This document shows positions 15,724 through 24,843 of a stretch of DNA of 32,526 nucleotides, in pieces (position 1 is the first letter of the stretch; the number at the start of each line of letters is the position of its first letter). The DNA is taken from the NCBI GenBank assembly GCA_034439655.1, contig JAWXAU010000126.1:1-32526 (forward strand), in the 5' to 3' direction. Made by a program: the position numbers and the translations under genes. The notes beneath the pieces were generated by a model. That model was not told the origin of the DNA. It made no database searches and saw nothing but the letters and a program-made list of their open reading frames with translations. The DNA comes from Bacteroidota bacterium. GTDB lineage: Bacteria > Bacteroidota > Bacteroidia > UKL13-3.

Positions 15724-16331
15724 TTAATCAATACTTCCAAATTTTTCTGTTCAAAAATATAAGCTTCCAGTTTGTCGCCAATTTGCACGGGGCCAACCCC
15801 AGCAGGAGTGCCCGTAAATATAATATCGCCTTTCTTGAACATAAAATACTTTGACATAAACGCTATAAGTTCGTCTATTTTATATATCATATCTGCGGTA
15901 TTCCCTTGCTGCTTTTTCTCCCCGTTTTTATATAAGGAGAATTCTATCTTTTGCAAATCTTCGAATTTACTTTTGCTTATAAAATCTCCAATTGCTGCAC
16001 TCATATCAAAACCTTTGGCTAACTCCCAAGGTAATCCTTTTTTCTTTAAATCATTTTGCAAATCGCGTGCGGTAAAATCAATTCCCAATGCTATTTCATC
16101 ATAATACTTGTGAGCGAATTGAGGTAATATATGTTTACCCGTATTATTTATTTTTACAATCAATTCTACTTCGTAATGTATATCATTTGAAAACTCTGGA
16201 TAATAAAAATCATAACCGGGTCTAAGCACAGCACTATCAGGCTTGATGAAGATAACCGGATTTTCTGGCACTTCATTTTGCAGCTCTTTTATATGCTCGC
16301 TATAGTTGCGGCCAACGCAAAGGATTTTCAT
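15720..16331 (-). CDS. Fumarylacetoacetate hydrolase family protein
   Basis: A complete 203-residue single-domain member of the FAH family, which cleaves or decarboxylates beta-keto acids such as oxaloacetate or acylpyruvates. It begins at the conserved KILCVGRNYSEH and shows IHYEVELIVKI with metal ligands E54/E56, IDFTARDLQ with D85, and the conserved GDIIFTGTPAGVGP. The length and the short N-terminus fit the YcgM/FAHD1 type rather than full-length FAH. Cytoplasmic. The start is 83 bp after the stop of pruA on the same strand, separated by a palindromic repeat; it overlaps the M23 gene by 4 bp. Confidence 0.92.
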   Translation of the reverse strand: MKILCVGRNYSEHIKELQNEVPENPVIFIKPDSAVLRPGYDFYYPEFSNDIHYEVELIVKINNTGKHILPQFAHKYYDEIALGIDFTARDLQNDLKKKGLPWELAKGFDMSAAIGDFISKSKFEDLQKIEFSLYKNGEKKQQGNTADMIYKIDELIAFMSKYFMFKKGDIIFTGTPAGVGPVQIGDKLEAYIFEQKNLEVLIK

Positions 16332-16371
16332 GTTATTTAGGAGTAAGGGATAAGAAGCAAGGAATATGGGT

Positions 16372-16385
16372 TCCGCCGCGGCGGA
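16372..16385. repeat. Short GC-rich palindrome TCCGCCGCGGCGGA
   Basis: Exact 14-bp palindrome in the gap between pruA and the FAH-family gene, and another copy of the core found at 3439, 27489, 27578, 27616 and 32211. Confidence 0.8.
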
Positions 16386-16414
16386 CGGCGTCAGCCCCTT
16401 ATTCCTAATTGTTT

Positions 16415-18043
16415 TTATTCTTCGTTAAAATTAGGATACGTATAATTTGATGGTGGGGTAAATGTTTCTTTAATGGTACGCATACTGCACCAACGTAATA
16501 AATTTACTTTTGCTCCTGCTTTGTCATTTGTTCCGCTTGCACGCCCGCCGCCAAATGGTTGCTGACCTACTACAGCTCCTGTAGGTTTATCATTGATATA
16601 GAAATTACCAGCCGAGTGACGCAAAATTTTTGTAGCCAATTCTATAGCGTAACGGTCTTGCGAAATGACAGCACCGGTTAGTGCATAAGGAGATGTTTTA
16701 TCCAATAGATGCAAAGTCTCTTCAAACTTATTATCTTCATAAACATATATAGTAAGTACTGGCCCAAATATTTCTTCGCACATGGTAACTGATTGCGGGT
16801 TTTGGGTAAGTATAATAGTTGGTCTAATAAAATACCCCTGCGATTTATCGTAAGTGCCGCCAGCAATTACTTTCACATTGGGGTCGGCATGTGCTTGGTC
16901 AATATAGGAAGCAATTTTGTCAAAAGATTTTTCGTCGATCACGGCGTTTACAAAATTCCTAAAATCTTCTACGGGTCCCACTTTAATGTTATTAACTTCT
17001 GTTACCAAATCGTTCTCCAATTTCGACCACAATGTTTTAGGAACATATACTCTGGAAGCCGCTGAACATTTTTGTCCCTGATACTCGAAAGCACCGCGAA
17101 CTATTGCTGTTCGCACCACATCGGCATTGGCAGATGGATGAACCATGATATAATCTTTACCACCTGTTTCGCCCACTATGCGGGGATAGCTTTTATAAGT
17201 TTGTATATTGTCGCCAATTTGTTTCCATACATTTTGGAACACGCCCGTAGAGCCTGTAAAATGTATACCTGCAAATTCAGGATGTTTGAATATAATATCT
17301 CCTGTTTCGGGGCCACTTGTATATACTAAATTAATAACCCCACTAGGCACACCTGCTTCGCGGAAAATTTCCATCAATACATTGGCTGCATATATTTGTG
17401 TGAATGCAGGTTTCCATACCACTACATTCCCCATCATAGCTGCTGAAGTGGGAAGATTTCCTGCAATGGCTGTGAAATTGAAAGGCGTGAGAGCGAACAC
17501 AAAACCTTCGAGGGGCCTATATTCCAATCTATTCCAAATTCCTTTCGATGATATGGGTTGTTCATTATAAATTTCGCTCATATAAGCCACATTGAAACGC
17601 AGGAAATCAATCATTTCGCAGGCTGCATCAATCTCGGCTTGAAATGCGTTCTTCGATTGTCCTAACATGGTGGCCGCATTTAGTTTATATCTGTAGGGGC
17701 CAGCTAAAAGTTCGGCAGCTTTCAAAAATATCGCAGCACGATGCTCCCACGGCATATTCTCCCAATCGGCTTTGGCCGCAAGTGCCGCATCGATTGCTTG
17801 TTGCACATGCGATGCATCGCCCCTGTGAAAACGCCCAAGCTTGTGGTGCCTGTCGTGAGGCGGGTGCAAATCGGTGGTATTTCCGGTTCTCAACTCTTCA
17901 CCTCCAATATACATGGGTATATCCAAAGTTTTTGAGCGTGCCTCGGTCACTGCTTCTTTTAATAATTTGCGTTCAATACTACCTGGTGCATAAGAATATA
18001 TAGGCTCATTTACTGGTATTGGGACTTTGAAAAAACCGTTCAT
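16415..18043 (-). CDS. pruA: L-glutamate gamma-semialdehyde dehydrogenase (delta-1-pyrroline-5-carboxylate dehydrogenase)
   Basis: A complete 542-residue aldehyde dehydrogenase of the single-function P5C dehydrogenase type, the second step of proline breakdown to glutamate with NAD+. Catalytic C326 lies in GQKCSAASR, the general base E292 in GETGGKD, and the nucleotide-binding piece is FTGSTG. N-terminal VPIPVNEPIYSYAPGS and the terminal segment QPFGGGRASGTNDKAG are characteristic of the Bacteroidota/eukaryote-like P5CDH group. No proline dehydrogenase gene is present here. A perfect -7 element TAGGTTTG lies 23 bp before the ATG. Confidence 0.95.
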   Translation of the reverse strand: MNGFFKVPIPVNEPIYSYAPGSIERKLLKEAVTEARSKTLDIPMYIGGEELRTGNTTDLHPPHDRHHKLGRFHRGDASHVQQAIDAALAAKADWENMPWEHRAAIFLKAAELLAGPYRYKLNAATMLGQSKNAFQAEIDAACEMIDFLRFNVAYMSEIYNEQPISSKGIWNRLEYRPLEGFVFALTPFNFTAIAGNLPTSAAMMGNVVVWKPAFTQIYAANVLMEIFREAGVPSGVINLVYTSGPETGDIIFKHPEFAGIHFTGSTGVFQNVWKQIGDNIQTYKSYPRIVGETGGKDYIMVHPSANADVVRTAIVRGAFEYQGQKCSAASRVYVPKTLWSKLENDLVTEVNNIKVGPVEDFRNFVNAVIDEKSFDKIASYIDQAHADPNVKVIAGGTYDKSQGYFIRPTIILTQNPQSVTMCEEIFGPVLTIYVYEDNKFEETLHLLDKTSPYALTGAVISQDRYAIELATKILRHSAGNFYINDKPTGAVVGQQPFGGGRASGTNDKAGAKVNLLRWCSMRTIKETFTPPSNYTYPNFNEE

Positions 18044-18066
18044 TTTGTAATTGTTTAATTTGGGTG

Positions 18067-18074
18067 CAAACCTA
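18067..18074 (-). promoter_or_regulatory. -7 promoter element of pruA
   Basis: The minus strand reads TAGGTTTG, an exact TAnnTTTG. A well-spaced TTG -33 was not found. The same 133-bp gap must also drive the divergent surface-protein gene, for which no clear element is seen. Confidence 0.6.
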
Positions 18075-18176
18075 CAAAAACAAAGTCCTAAAAAAAATCA
18101 CAAAACAAAGATAAAAAAATATCTGATTTTATGACGAAAATGAACTTAATTCGCATCCCTTTTAAAATCACAAATT

Positions 18177-21100
18177 ATGTTTAATCCAATGCAAAAAAAA
18201 ATCAAATTCAAAGCAGTGTCAACCTTATTAGGGTTGATTTTTTTATTCTGTAGTTACCTATCTCAGGCCCAATACTGCCAACCGCAGTACACAAATGGAA
18301 CTGGTTTTGGGGTCTTTACTACCACAGTTCTCCTCGATTCATTGTTTGATAGTACTGGAGCCTCGGCCTCGCCTTACTATACTTACGATACTACTAAAAC
18401 CACTTCTTTATTTATAGGCAATACCTATAAAATGTCAATTAGCCCTGGCACCTTAAACAATTCCAATAGCATGGCTGTTTGGATTGATTTCAATGTTGAT
18501 GGCGATTTTACAGATGCGGGGGAAAAGCTTACACAAATGAACAATATGCCAACCAATGCTACCAGGAGTTCATTCAATTTCACGGTGCCCTGCGGTGCAA
18601 CTTTAGGCAAAACACGAATGCGGGTTAGGAATATGTTTAATAACAACAATACCAACATGGCTTCCTGTACGACCTATGGTTATGGGGAGACACAAGATTA
18701 TAACATTACCTTACTGGACAATCCATTACAGGTGGCTTCATCATTTGCCACCCAATACAATAACTATAATGTAGGCAAAGGGCTTACAAAACAAGAACTA
18801 TTATGTCTTAAAGTTTTTGTGGCTGGCTGTTCAGACACTGCTGATATGACCCAAATAAACTTTAACCTAAACGGAACAACTGACACTACTAATATCACAA
18901 AAGCTACGGTATATTATACAGGAAATACCAATCAATTTGACACCACGGTATTATTTGGTTCGTTGTCATCGCCAGGCAATTTATTTTCTATCTCGGGCAG
19001 TCAAGATATGTTGAAAGATACAAACTATTTTTGGTTAGCAGTTGATATTGCTGCCAATTCGACTAGTGGAAATAGTGTAGATGCTGAAGTGTTAGATTTT
19101 GTGGCGGATGGTTCACAGGATACCCCATCGATTACTGCTCCCAAAGGCAAACGCGTTATTGCTACCCCTATGACATTTAGTGATCTAAACGCCACTCAAT
19201 ATACTACTGGACAAGTAGGACGTGGAAGTTATAATAATGAAATTATAGGGATTGAAGTAGATATGAGTTCTACTGGTGCCCAAGTACCCCTTACCCAGTT
19301 AGCTTTGCATACAGGCGGTTCCACCAATCCTTCTACAGATATAACGCGGGCCCGTCTATATTATACTGGCGGCCAATCTTATTTCGATTCAGCGATATAT
19401 AAATTTGGGTCTAGCATCACCAACCCCAATGCTTCAATGGTATTTAATGGATCCGTTTATTTGCAGCCCGGCACCAATTATTTTTGGTTAACTTATGATA
19501 TAGCAGTAGGTGCAACCTTAGGCGATTCGGTTGATGCAATTTTGGATAGTGCCATAATTAACGGATCTCAACAATCAGCCACGGTTAGTGACCCTGCTGG
19601 TGAGCGTTTTATTTTGAACAATTATTGTGTTCCTGTGCACCCTGCCTGTGGAACTACATTTATTGACGGTGTGATATTTGGCAGTATTTCCAATACCAAA
19701 AGCGGGTGTTCAAGCCTGAACGGAAATGGATATAATGATTATCCACAATCATCCTATTATACTGCGGTAAACAAGGGCAATGCATATAATCTCACGGTTA
19801 ATAATAGTAACCAAAATCAAAGCTATTCATTATGGGGCGATTGGAACCAAAATGGTACTTTTGATGCAGGAGAGTGGACTCAGATACATAATGGAAATCA
19901 GTTGAACGCAAATGCTTCAATAACAAAATCGATTACAATTCCTTGCAGTGCTACCAAAGGTTGGACAAAAATCCGTTTACGCTCACGTGGTGTTCCTGCT
20001 AACAATGGTGCGGGTGATGCTTGCACGCAATTTGGTTCGGGCGAGACCGAAGACTATGTAATTTATGTAACCGACTCGCAAGTTTTCCAAAAAACTACAG
20101 TGACAGCAAGTTCTGCAGACGTAGCCACAAGCTCGACTAACAATGTAATTGTGAAAATACAAATGATGGCCTCCAATTGTGCCAGCACTCCTCAAGCTAC
20201 CGACTTTTATTTGCGGACAGCAGGCAGTACAAGTGCGTCAGCAGATATAACCAATGCAAAAATGTGGTATACCGGAGCCGTTGACACTTTTAAAACTACT
20301 ACACAATTTGGAAGTACATCAACTTCGCCCAGTGGTGCCATGAATTTCTCGGGTACTGCAAATATGACAGTAGGTATAAATTATTTTTGGTTGAGTTATG
20401 ATATTGCTTCGGGTGCCACCAATGGCAATTTTGTTGATGCTGTTTGTGATTCATTTAAGGTTTCTAGCAAAACCTATTTGCCAGAAGTAACTGCTCCATC
20501 GGGCAATAGGAAAATTGCTGCTTTGATGACATTTAGCGATGCAGTTTCGTTTCATAAAGATACAACGCCGTTGGTAGCGGGGTCAACCGGAAATCAAATA
20601 TTGACAGTGGCTGTGGTGATGAACCAAGGTGCTTCGGTAAACCTTACCGATATGACTTTTAACGCAAAAGGAAGTACCAGCATTACCAATGATATAACAA
20701 ATGCCCAACTTTATTCTTCTGGAAGCAGCAAAGCTTTTAATATTGCTACCTCTACAAAAGTAGGAAATACAATTACTGCATTAACTTCAACTTTTACCTT
20801 CACAGGTTCTGTTGCACTTATTCCTGACACAAACTGGTTTTGGTTAGTATATGATATAACCGCAATTGCCACCGGTAATGACCTAATTGATGCAGAATGT
20901 GTAAGCATGAAAATAAATAGCATCAACAATACGCCTTCTGTTACCGCACCCTCTGGCTCACGCTCAGTACTTCTTACCTACTGTGTTCCGGGTTTCCAAA
21001 ACGGTGGATGCAACAATTGGATTCAGGGTGTAACATTCAATAATATCAAAAACTTGAATACAGGTTGCACCAGTACTACTGCCAACCGTTATAATAATTA

Positions 21101-23228
21101 TCCTTATACCGCATTTACTACCACCGTGCTCAAAAACAGTAAGTATGAATTAAAAATGACTGCAGCAACTAATGGTACGCAGATTTTTGGCGTTTGGATT
21201 GACTTTAATCAAAACAGTACTTTTGATGCTAACGAATTTTATAATTCAGGAAATGCTATTAGTGCTAATGCAAACGATTCAATTACTATAACGATTCCTT
21301 GTACCGCAAAATTGGGTTATACAAGAATGCGTATTCGTTCACGTTCTAGCCAGGCAACAATTACAAGCACCGACCCTTGCACTACCAATTTTGGGTCGGG
21401 TGAGGCAGAAGACTATACTATACTAATAGAAAACAATGATAACACTGGAGCCTTAGGCAAAGATAAAATGCTATGTGCTGGTAGTTTGATTAATTTAAGC
21501 CCAGGTGGTGGATTTGTAAGTTACGATTGGAGTACAGGCGATACTACCAGTTCTGTTGGTATAATAACTGCAGGAACTTACTATGTTACTTACAAAAGCG
21601 GCTCTGGTTGCGTAAATATAGACACCATACTTATTACTGATGCAGCACCAGTTACTGTGAGCGTAGGAAACGACACTTCAATATGCAATGGAGGTCCAGC
21701 CACCTTTAATGCAGGAACAGGATATACTTCATATCTGTGGAATACTGGCGATACTACACAAAAAATTACAGTAACTACGCCCGGATATTATTATGCAACC
21801 GTTACCAACACCGATGGCTGCACAGCTACCGATACTGTGGAGTTAATTAAAAAGCAACCTGCTAATTTCACCTTAGGTGTAGACAAAACTATATGTGTTG
21901 GATTCACTACGGACCTTGATCCAGGCTCTGGACTGGTTAGCTATTTATGGAGTACGGGTGCTACTACACAAAAAATAACTGTGAGTACAGCAGGTACCTA
22001 TAAAGTAACTGTGGTTGACAATGGTGGTTGTGTGGGCGAGGACTCAATCGATATAAGTGTATCGACTGCCATGACCAATTTCGGCAATGATATTACTACT
22101 TGCTTTGGCAATGATATTATATTAGATGCTGGTAACAATTCAACTTATAAATGGAATACTGGAGCTACTACACAAACTATTAAATTGTCAAATGTAGGAA
22201 CAGGTACATTTATAGTTGATGTGGTAGATCAATATGGATGTAAAGCTACCGACACTATAATGGCAACCATTAATCCATTGCCTACTTTAAATTTAGGCCC
22301 TGATAAATATATATGCAATGGTGGACCTATAGCCCTAGATGCTGGTAGCGGACAAAGCACTTATGCATGGAATACAGGTGCCGCTACGCAAATTATCAAT
22401 GTGACAACTGCTGGCACATTTGGCTTAATTATTACTTCTCCATTGGGATGTACTGCCAGCGATTCTATTACGCTTACAGCCTCTTCCGTTTCAGTAAATG
22501 CGGGCCCCGATAAAACCTATTGCGAAGGCAACGTCGATTCTTTCTTTGTGGCACAAGGATATGGAAGTTATAGTTGGAAAGACTTGAGTAACGGAACCTT
22601 AATGAGCATCGGTAATTATTTTACACCCGCTAAATCGGGAACTTATAGTATCACAGTTTCTAATAGTGTAGGCTGTACCGCAACCGATACCGTGATGGCA
22701 ACCATCAACCCGATGCCAGATGCAAGCTTTACCTATGCATGGATTAGTAGCGTTGTTAATTCTGTCAAATTTACTCCGAGCAAAACAGGACAAGGAACTT
22801 ATAAATGGGACTTCGGCGATGGAGGACAAAACACGCAAGAAAGCCCAATATATACTTACCCTACTTTTGGTACTTATAAAGTAACCTTGCTTGTAACCAC
22901 CCCTGCAGGATGTGCCAAAACATTTGTACAATCATTGTCTATTACAGGTGTGTGGGAAGCTGAACAAAATGATTTTGCTGCTACCGTAATGCCCAACCCA
23001 TTCAATGAGCAAAGTATTATACAATACACTTTGAAGCAAGGTGAATATATTACCGCTCAATTATATGATATTCAAGGAAACTTGGTTGAAACATTATATA
23101 ATGGTAAACAAGAAAGTGGTAAGCAACAACTCTTCATCGATGGTGGTAAATTAGCCGCTGGATTATATATGATTCGTATTGCAGGACAGAATAGTAATTC
23201 AGTAATTAAAGTTAGTAAGACTGAATAG
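18177..23228 (+). CDS. Giant modular T9SS surface protein (GEVED, BNR-associated, Ig-like, PKD)
   Basis: An exported 1683-residue protein. Signal peptide 1-32 (ending SQAQ; the second ATG, codon 5, is an equally likely start). GEVED domains at about 33-180, 483-632 and 935-1085; BNR_assoc_N-like domains in pairs at 184-328/331-478 and 637-780/783-932, each with a NYFWL.YDI or NWFWLVYDI motif. So the front is [GEVED-BNR-BNR] twice, then GEVED. Six Ig-like repeats (1086-1512), with YLWNTGDTTQKI-type cores, follow; a PKD domain (1513-1592, KWDFGDGG) and a type A sorting domain (1603-1683, MPNPFNEQS to KVSKTE) end it. The role is probably adhesion or carbohydrate/glycoprotein binding at the surface; no catalytic site is visible. 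Confidence 0.92.
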   Translation: MFNPMQKKIKFKAVSTLLGLIFLFCSYLSQAQYCQPQYTNGTGFGVFTTTVLLDSLFDSTGASASPYYTYDTTKTTSLFIGNTYKMSISPGTLNNSNSMAVWIDFNVDGDFTDAGEKLTQMNNMPTNATRSSFNFTVPCGATLGKTRMRVRNMFNNNNTNMASCTTYGYGETQDYNITLLDNPLQVASSFATQYNNYNVGKGLTKQELLCLKVFVAGCSDTADMTQINFNLNGTTDTTNITKATVYYTGNTNQFDTTVLFGSLSSPGNLFSISGSQDMLKDTNYFWLAVDIAANSTSGNSVDAEVLDFVADGSQDTPSITAPKGKRVIATPMTFSDLNATQYTTGQVGRGSYNNEIIGIEVDMSSTGAQVPLTQLALHTGGSTNPSTDITRARLYYTGGQSYFDSAIYKFGSSITNPNASMVFNGSVYLQPGTNYFWLTYDIAVGATLGDSVDAILDSAIINGSQQSATVSDPAGERFILNNYCVPVHPACGTTFIDGVIFGSISNTKSGCSSLNGNGYNDYPQSSYYTAVNKGNAYNLTVNNSNQNQSYSLWGDWNQNGTFDAGEWTQIHNGNQLNANASITKSITIPCSATKGWTKIRLRSRGVPANNGAGDACTQFGSGETEDYVIYVTDSQVFQKTTVTASSADVATSSTNNVIVKIQMMASNCASTPQATDFYLRTAGSTSASADITNAKMWYTGAVDTFKTTTQFGSTSTSPSGAMNFSGTANMTVGINYFWLSYDIASGATNGNFVDAVCDSFKVSSKTYLPEVTAPSGNRKIAALMTFSDAVSFHKDTTPLVAGSTGNQILTVAVVMNQGASVNLTDMTFNAKGSTSITNDITNAQLYSSGSSKAFNIATSTKVGNTITALTSTFTFTGSVALIPDTNWFWLVYDITAIATGNDLIDAECVSMKINSINNTPSVTAPSGSRSVLLTYCVPGFQNGGCNNWIQGVTFNNIKNLNTGCTSTTANRYNNYPYTAFTTTVLKNSKYELKMTAATNGTQIFGVWIDFNQNSTFDANEFYNSGNAISANANDSITITIPCTAKLGYTRMRIRSRSSQATITSTDPCTTNFGSGEAEDYTILIENNDNTGALGKDKMLCAGSLINLSPGGGFVSYDWSTGDTTSSVGIITAGTYYVTYKSGSGCVNIDTILITDAAPVTVSVGNDTSICNGGPATFNAGTGYTSYLWNTGDTTQKITVTTPGYYYATVTNTDGCTATDTVELIKKQPANFTLGVDKTICVGFTTDLDPGSGLVSYLWSTGATTQKITVSTAGTYKVTVVDNGGCVGEDSIDISVSTAMTNFGNDITTCFGNDIILDAGNNSTYKWNTGATTQTIKLSNVGTGTFIVDVVDQYGCKATDTIMATINPLPTLNLGPDKYICNGGPIALDAGSGQSTYAWNTGAATQIINVTTAGTFGLIITSPLGCTASDSITLTASSVSVNAGPDKTYCEGNVDSFFVAQGYGSYSWKDLSNGTLMSIGNYFTPAKSGTYSITVSNSVGCTATDTVMATINPMPDASFTYAWISSVVNSVKFTPSKTGQGTYKWDFGDGGQNTQESPIYTYPTFGTYKVTLLVTTPAGCAKTFVQSLSITGVWEAEQNDFAATVMPNPFNEQSIIQYTLKQGEYITAQLYDIQGNLVETLYNGKQESGKQQLFIDGGKLAAGLYMIRIAGQNSNSVIKVSKTE

Positions 23229-23231
23229 TTG

Positions 23232-23284
23232 CTTTTTCAACTTTCCAATCCCGAAAGCATTCGGGATTGGAAAGTTGAAAAAAG
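23232..23284 (+). terminator. Very long hairpin terminator containing TCCCGA..TCGGGA palindrome
   Basis: Positions 23233-23255 pair perfectly over 23 bp with 23260-23282, loop AGCA, with T and A tracts at the ends. The tip is TCCCGAAAGCATTCGGGA (23249-23266), the same palindrome as in the dispersed repeats. Confidence 0.9.
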
Positions 23285-23293
23285 GATATTTCT

Positions 23294-23330
23294 AAAAAAA
23301 CCACTCCCTATAAAACGGAGTGGTTTTTTT
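23294..23330 (+). terminator. Second Rho-independent terminator
   Basis: AAAAAAACCACTCC (23294-23307) pairs with GGAGTGGTTTTTTT (23317-23330), 9-nt loop, 14-bp stem with a T7 tail. It backs up the first hairpin and may also insulate the next gene. Confidence 0.93.
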
Positions 23331-23354
23331 ATTTAATGATTTGTTGAAGTATGA

Positions 23355-23387
23355 TTGGGTGAATATTGCACCTCATTATTATATTTG
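23355..23387 (+). promoter_or_regulatory. Promoter of the broken TonB_C gene
   Basis: TATATTTG (23380-23387) matches TAnnTTTG exactly and TTG (23355-23357) lies 22 bp upstream as a -33 element, within the family's range but long. Transcription would start about 75 bp before the ATG at 23469. Confidence 0.5.
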
Positions 23388-23410
23388 CACACCTACAAAT
23401 TATTTTGCAA

Positions 23411-23467
23411 ATGAAACATCGTAGATCATTGTCAGGTGAATACTGCTGTACCAAAAAATATTACTAA
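23411..23467 (+). CDS. Possible 18-residue leader peptide
   Basis: An ATG-started frame of 18 codons (MKHRRSLSGEYCCTKKYY) ends in TAA one base before the next ATG (23469). Such a spacing permits coupled reinitiation. The sequence is basic with no known homology, and a chance open frame is quite possible. Confidence 0.2.
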   Translation: MKHRRSLSGEYCCTKKYY

Positions 23468-23468
23468 A

Positions 23469-24753
23469 ATGAAACAATATGAAACATTTCTTATCATACT
23501 TTTCTTAATTGTATATTTTAGCTCAAGTGGGCAAATTCAACAATTCTCAAAAGCAACTAATGAATATGCAACATATTCGTATACAGAAAAGTTAAAAACT
23601 ATAACTAAGAAAGAAGTATTTCAATTTTGCTTTTGTAAATGGCAAGATAAAATTTCTCATGATAGTTTGGTCGATTTGTATATACGTGAGTTTAAAACCA
23701 AAGAATATGATATTGTAAAAAATAATCCTAAGGCATACCAAATTATGAAAAAAGAGTATCATGATTCGGTGCCGCTCTATAAAGGCGAGAATACTATCTA
23801 TTGTTCTGAACCTATTGCTAATTCATGGAATAATTATGACATCGTAAATGAGAGATTTGATTTGAACATTAAAAATGAATTGGTATATATATATAATAAT
23901 GCGATTCATAATAGAAAAATGCGATATGGACTAAAACTTGAGTACGGCGACTATGAATTCCCTTTAAAATTAAAGCTAAATAAGAAAAATGCACGCAAAT
24001 TCACTAACGCAAAAACAAGTAAAAATGCACAAAGCAAATGGGTAACAAATAAGAATATTTATTTAGTATATATCTATAGTTTGGATAATAATTCATTCCA
24101 ATCATTGATATCAGCTATTTGTGCCAATTAGATAGAATAGAGGTCTGGGACTCGAAGGAAAAGAAAAATTATTTGGGAGATATTGAGATGGGAAATTATT
24201 CTCATGCTTATGATATTATAGAAGAGGGTGATAGAGTTGGTTCTACAACTATGTCTTCTCCAGAAGGGGATATTGAACCTCCAAGTACTGATACATCCAC
24301 AGCTTATGACGTTTCCCAAGTAGATGATAATCCTAAATTTAATAATTTGAATGAGTATATTATGCGAGAACTTGAATATCCAGCCTATGAAAAAGATGCT
24401 GGGATACAAGGCGTTGTTCATGTTAAATTTGTTGTTGAAGTTGATGGAAGTTTGAGAAATATTAAAGTTGTAAAAAAGGTTACCGAAAGAATGGACAATG
24501 AAGCTCTTAGAATAATTAATACCAATTCTTAACCTATAATAGTTCTCCGCCTGTGGCGGATTAGGTTAAGAATGGTAATGCCGAACTACATCCCGAAAGT
24601 ATTCGGGATTAGTCCCTTTCTTTTGGACTATTATATATTGAGTTTCGGTATAAAAGAATAAGTGGCCCTGGTAAATGGAAACCAGCAAAGAAGAATGGGA
24701 ATGCAGTAAGATTTAGTTATATATTACCAGTGATTTATACAATTGATGAATAG
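23469..24753 (+). pseudogene. Secreted TonB_C-domain protein gene, frameshifted and interrupted by a MITE-like repeat
   Basis: From the ATG at 23469 a signal peptide (MKQYETFLIILFLIVYFSSSG) starts a 220-residue frame ending at 24131. A second frame, from about 24119, continues in a way that reads like the same protein and reaches a TonB C-terminal domain (YPAYEKDAGIQGVVHVKFVVEVDG to NEALRI). This domain stops at 24532, but its missing end, KWKPAKKNGNAVRFSYILP, resumes after 24655 and ends at the TAG at 24751. Between them sits the repeat at 24516-24654, flanked by AGAATAA twice; removing the insert and one copy restores EALRI-SGPGKWKPAKKNG. The family (energy transducer TonB-like, periplasmic) is often a sensor or stress protein. 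Two independent breaks make the gene non-functional. Confidence 0.8.
24516..24654 (-). mobile_element. MITE-like element, copy E, with 7-bp target duplication
   Basis: A 139-bp copy, in reverse orientation to copies A-D, flanked by AGAATAA at 24509-24515 and 24655-24661. Ends are near-inverted: TTAATACC and, from the other side, TTTATACC. Internally it holds TCCGCCTGTGGCGGA (24546-24560) and TCCCGAAAGTATTCGGGA (24591-24608). No transposase is encoded; a helper transposase would be elsewhere. Confidence 0.8.
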
Positions 24754-24809
24754 TTGTTCTTGTAAACTTTCCACAATTTTGGAACTTTTGGAAAGCAATT
24801 AATATATAT

Positions 24810-24830
24810 TGTCAGGTAAAAAACCTGACA
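24810..24830. terminator. Short hairpin between converging genes
   Basis: TGTCAGGT (24810-24817) pairs with ACCTGACA (24823-24830) across a 5-A loop, between the broken TonB_C gene and the stop of the phosphatase gene. It could terminate the latter; no long T tract follows. Confidence 0.45.
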
Positions 24831-24843
24831 GCACTCAGCACTA

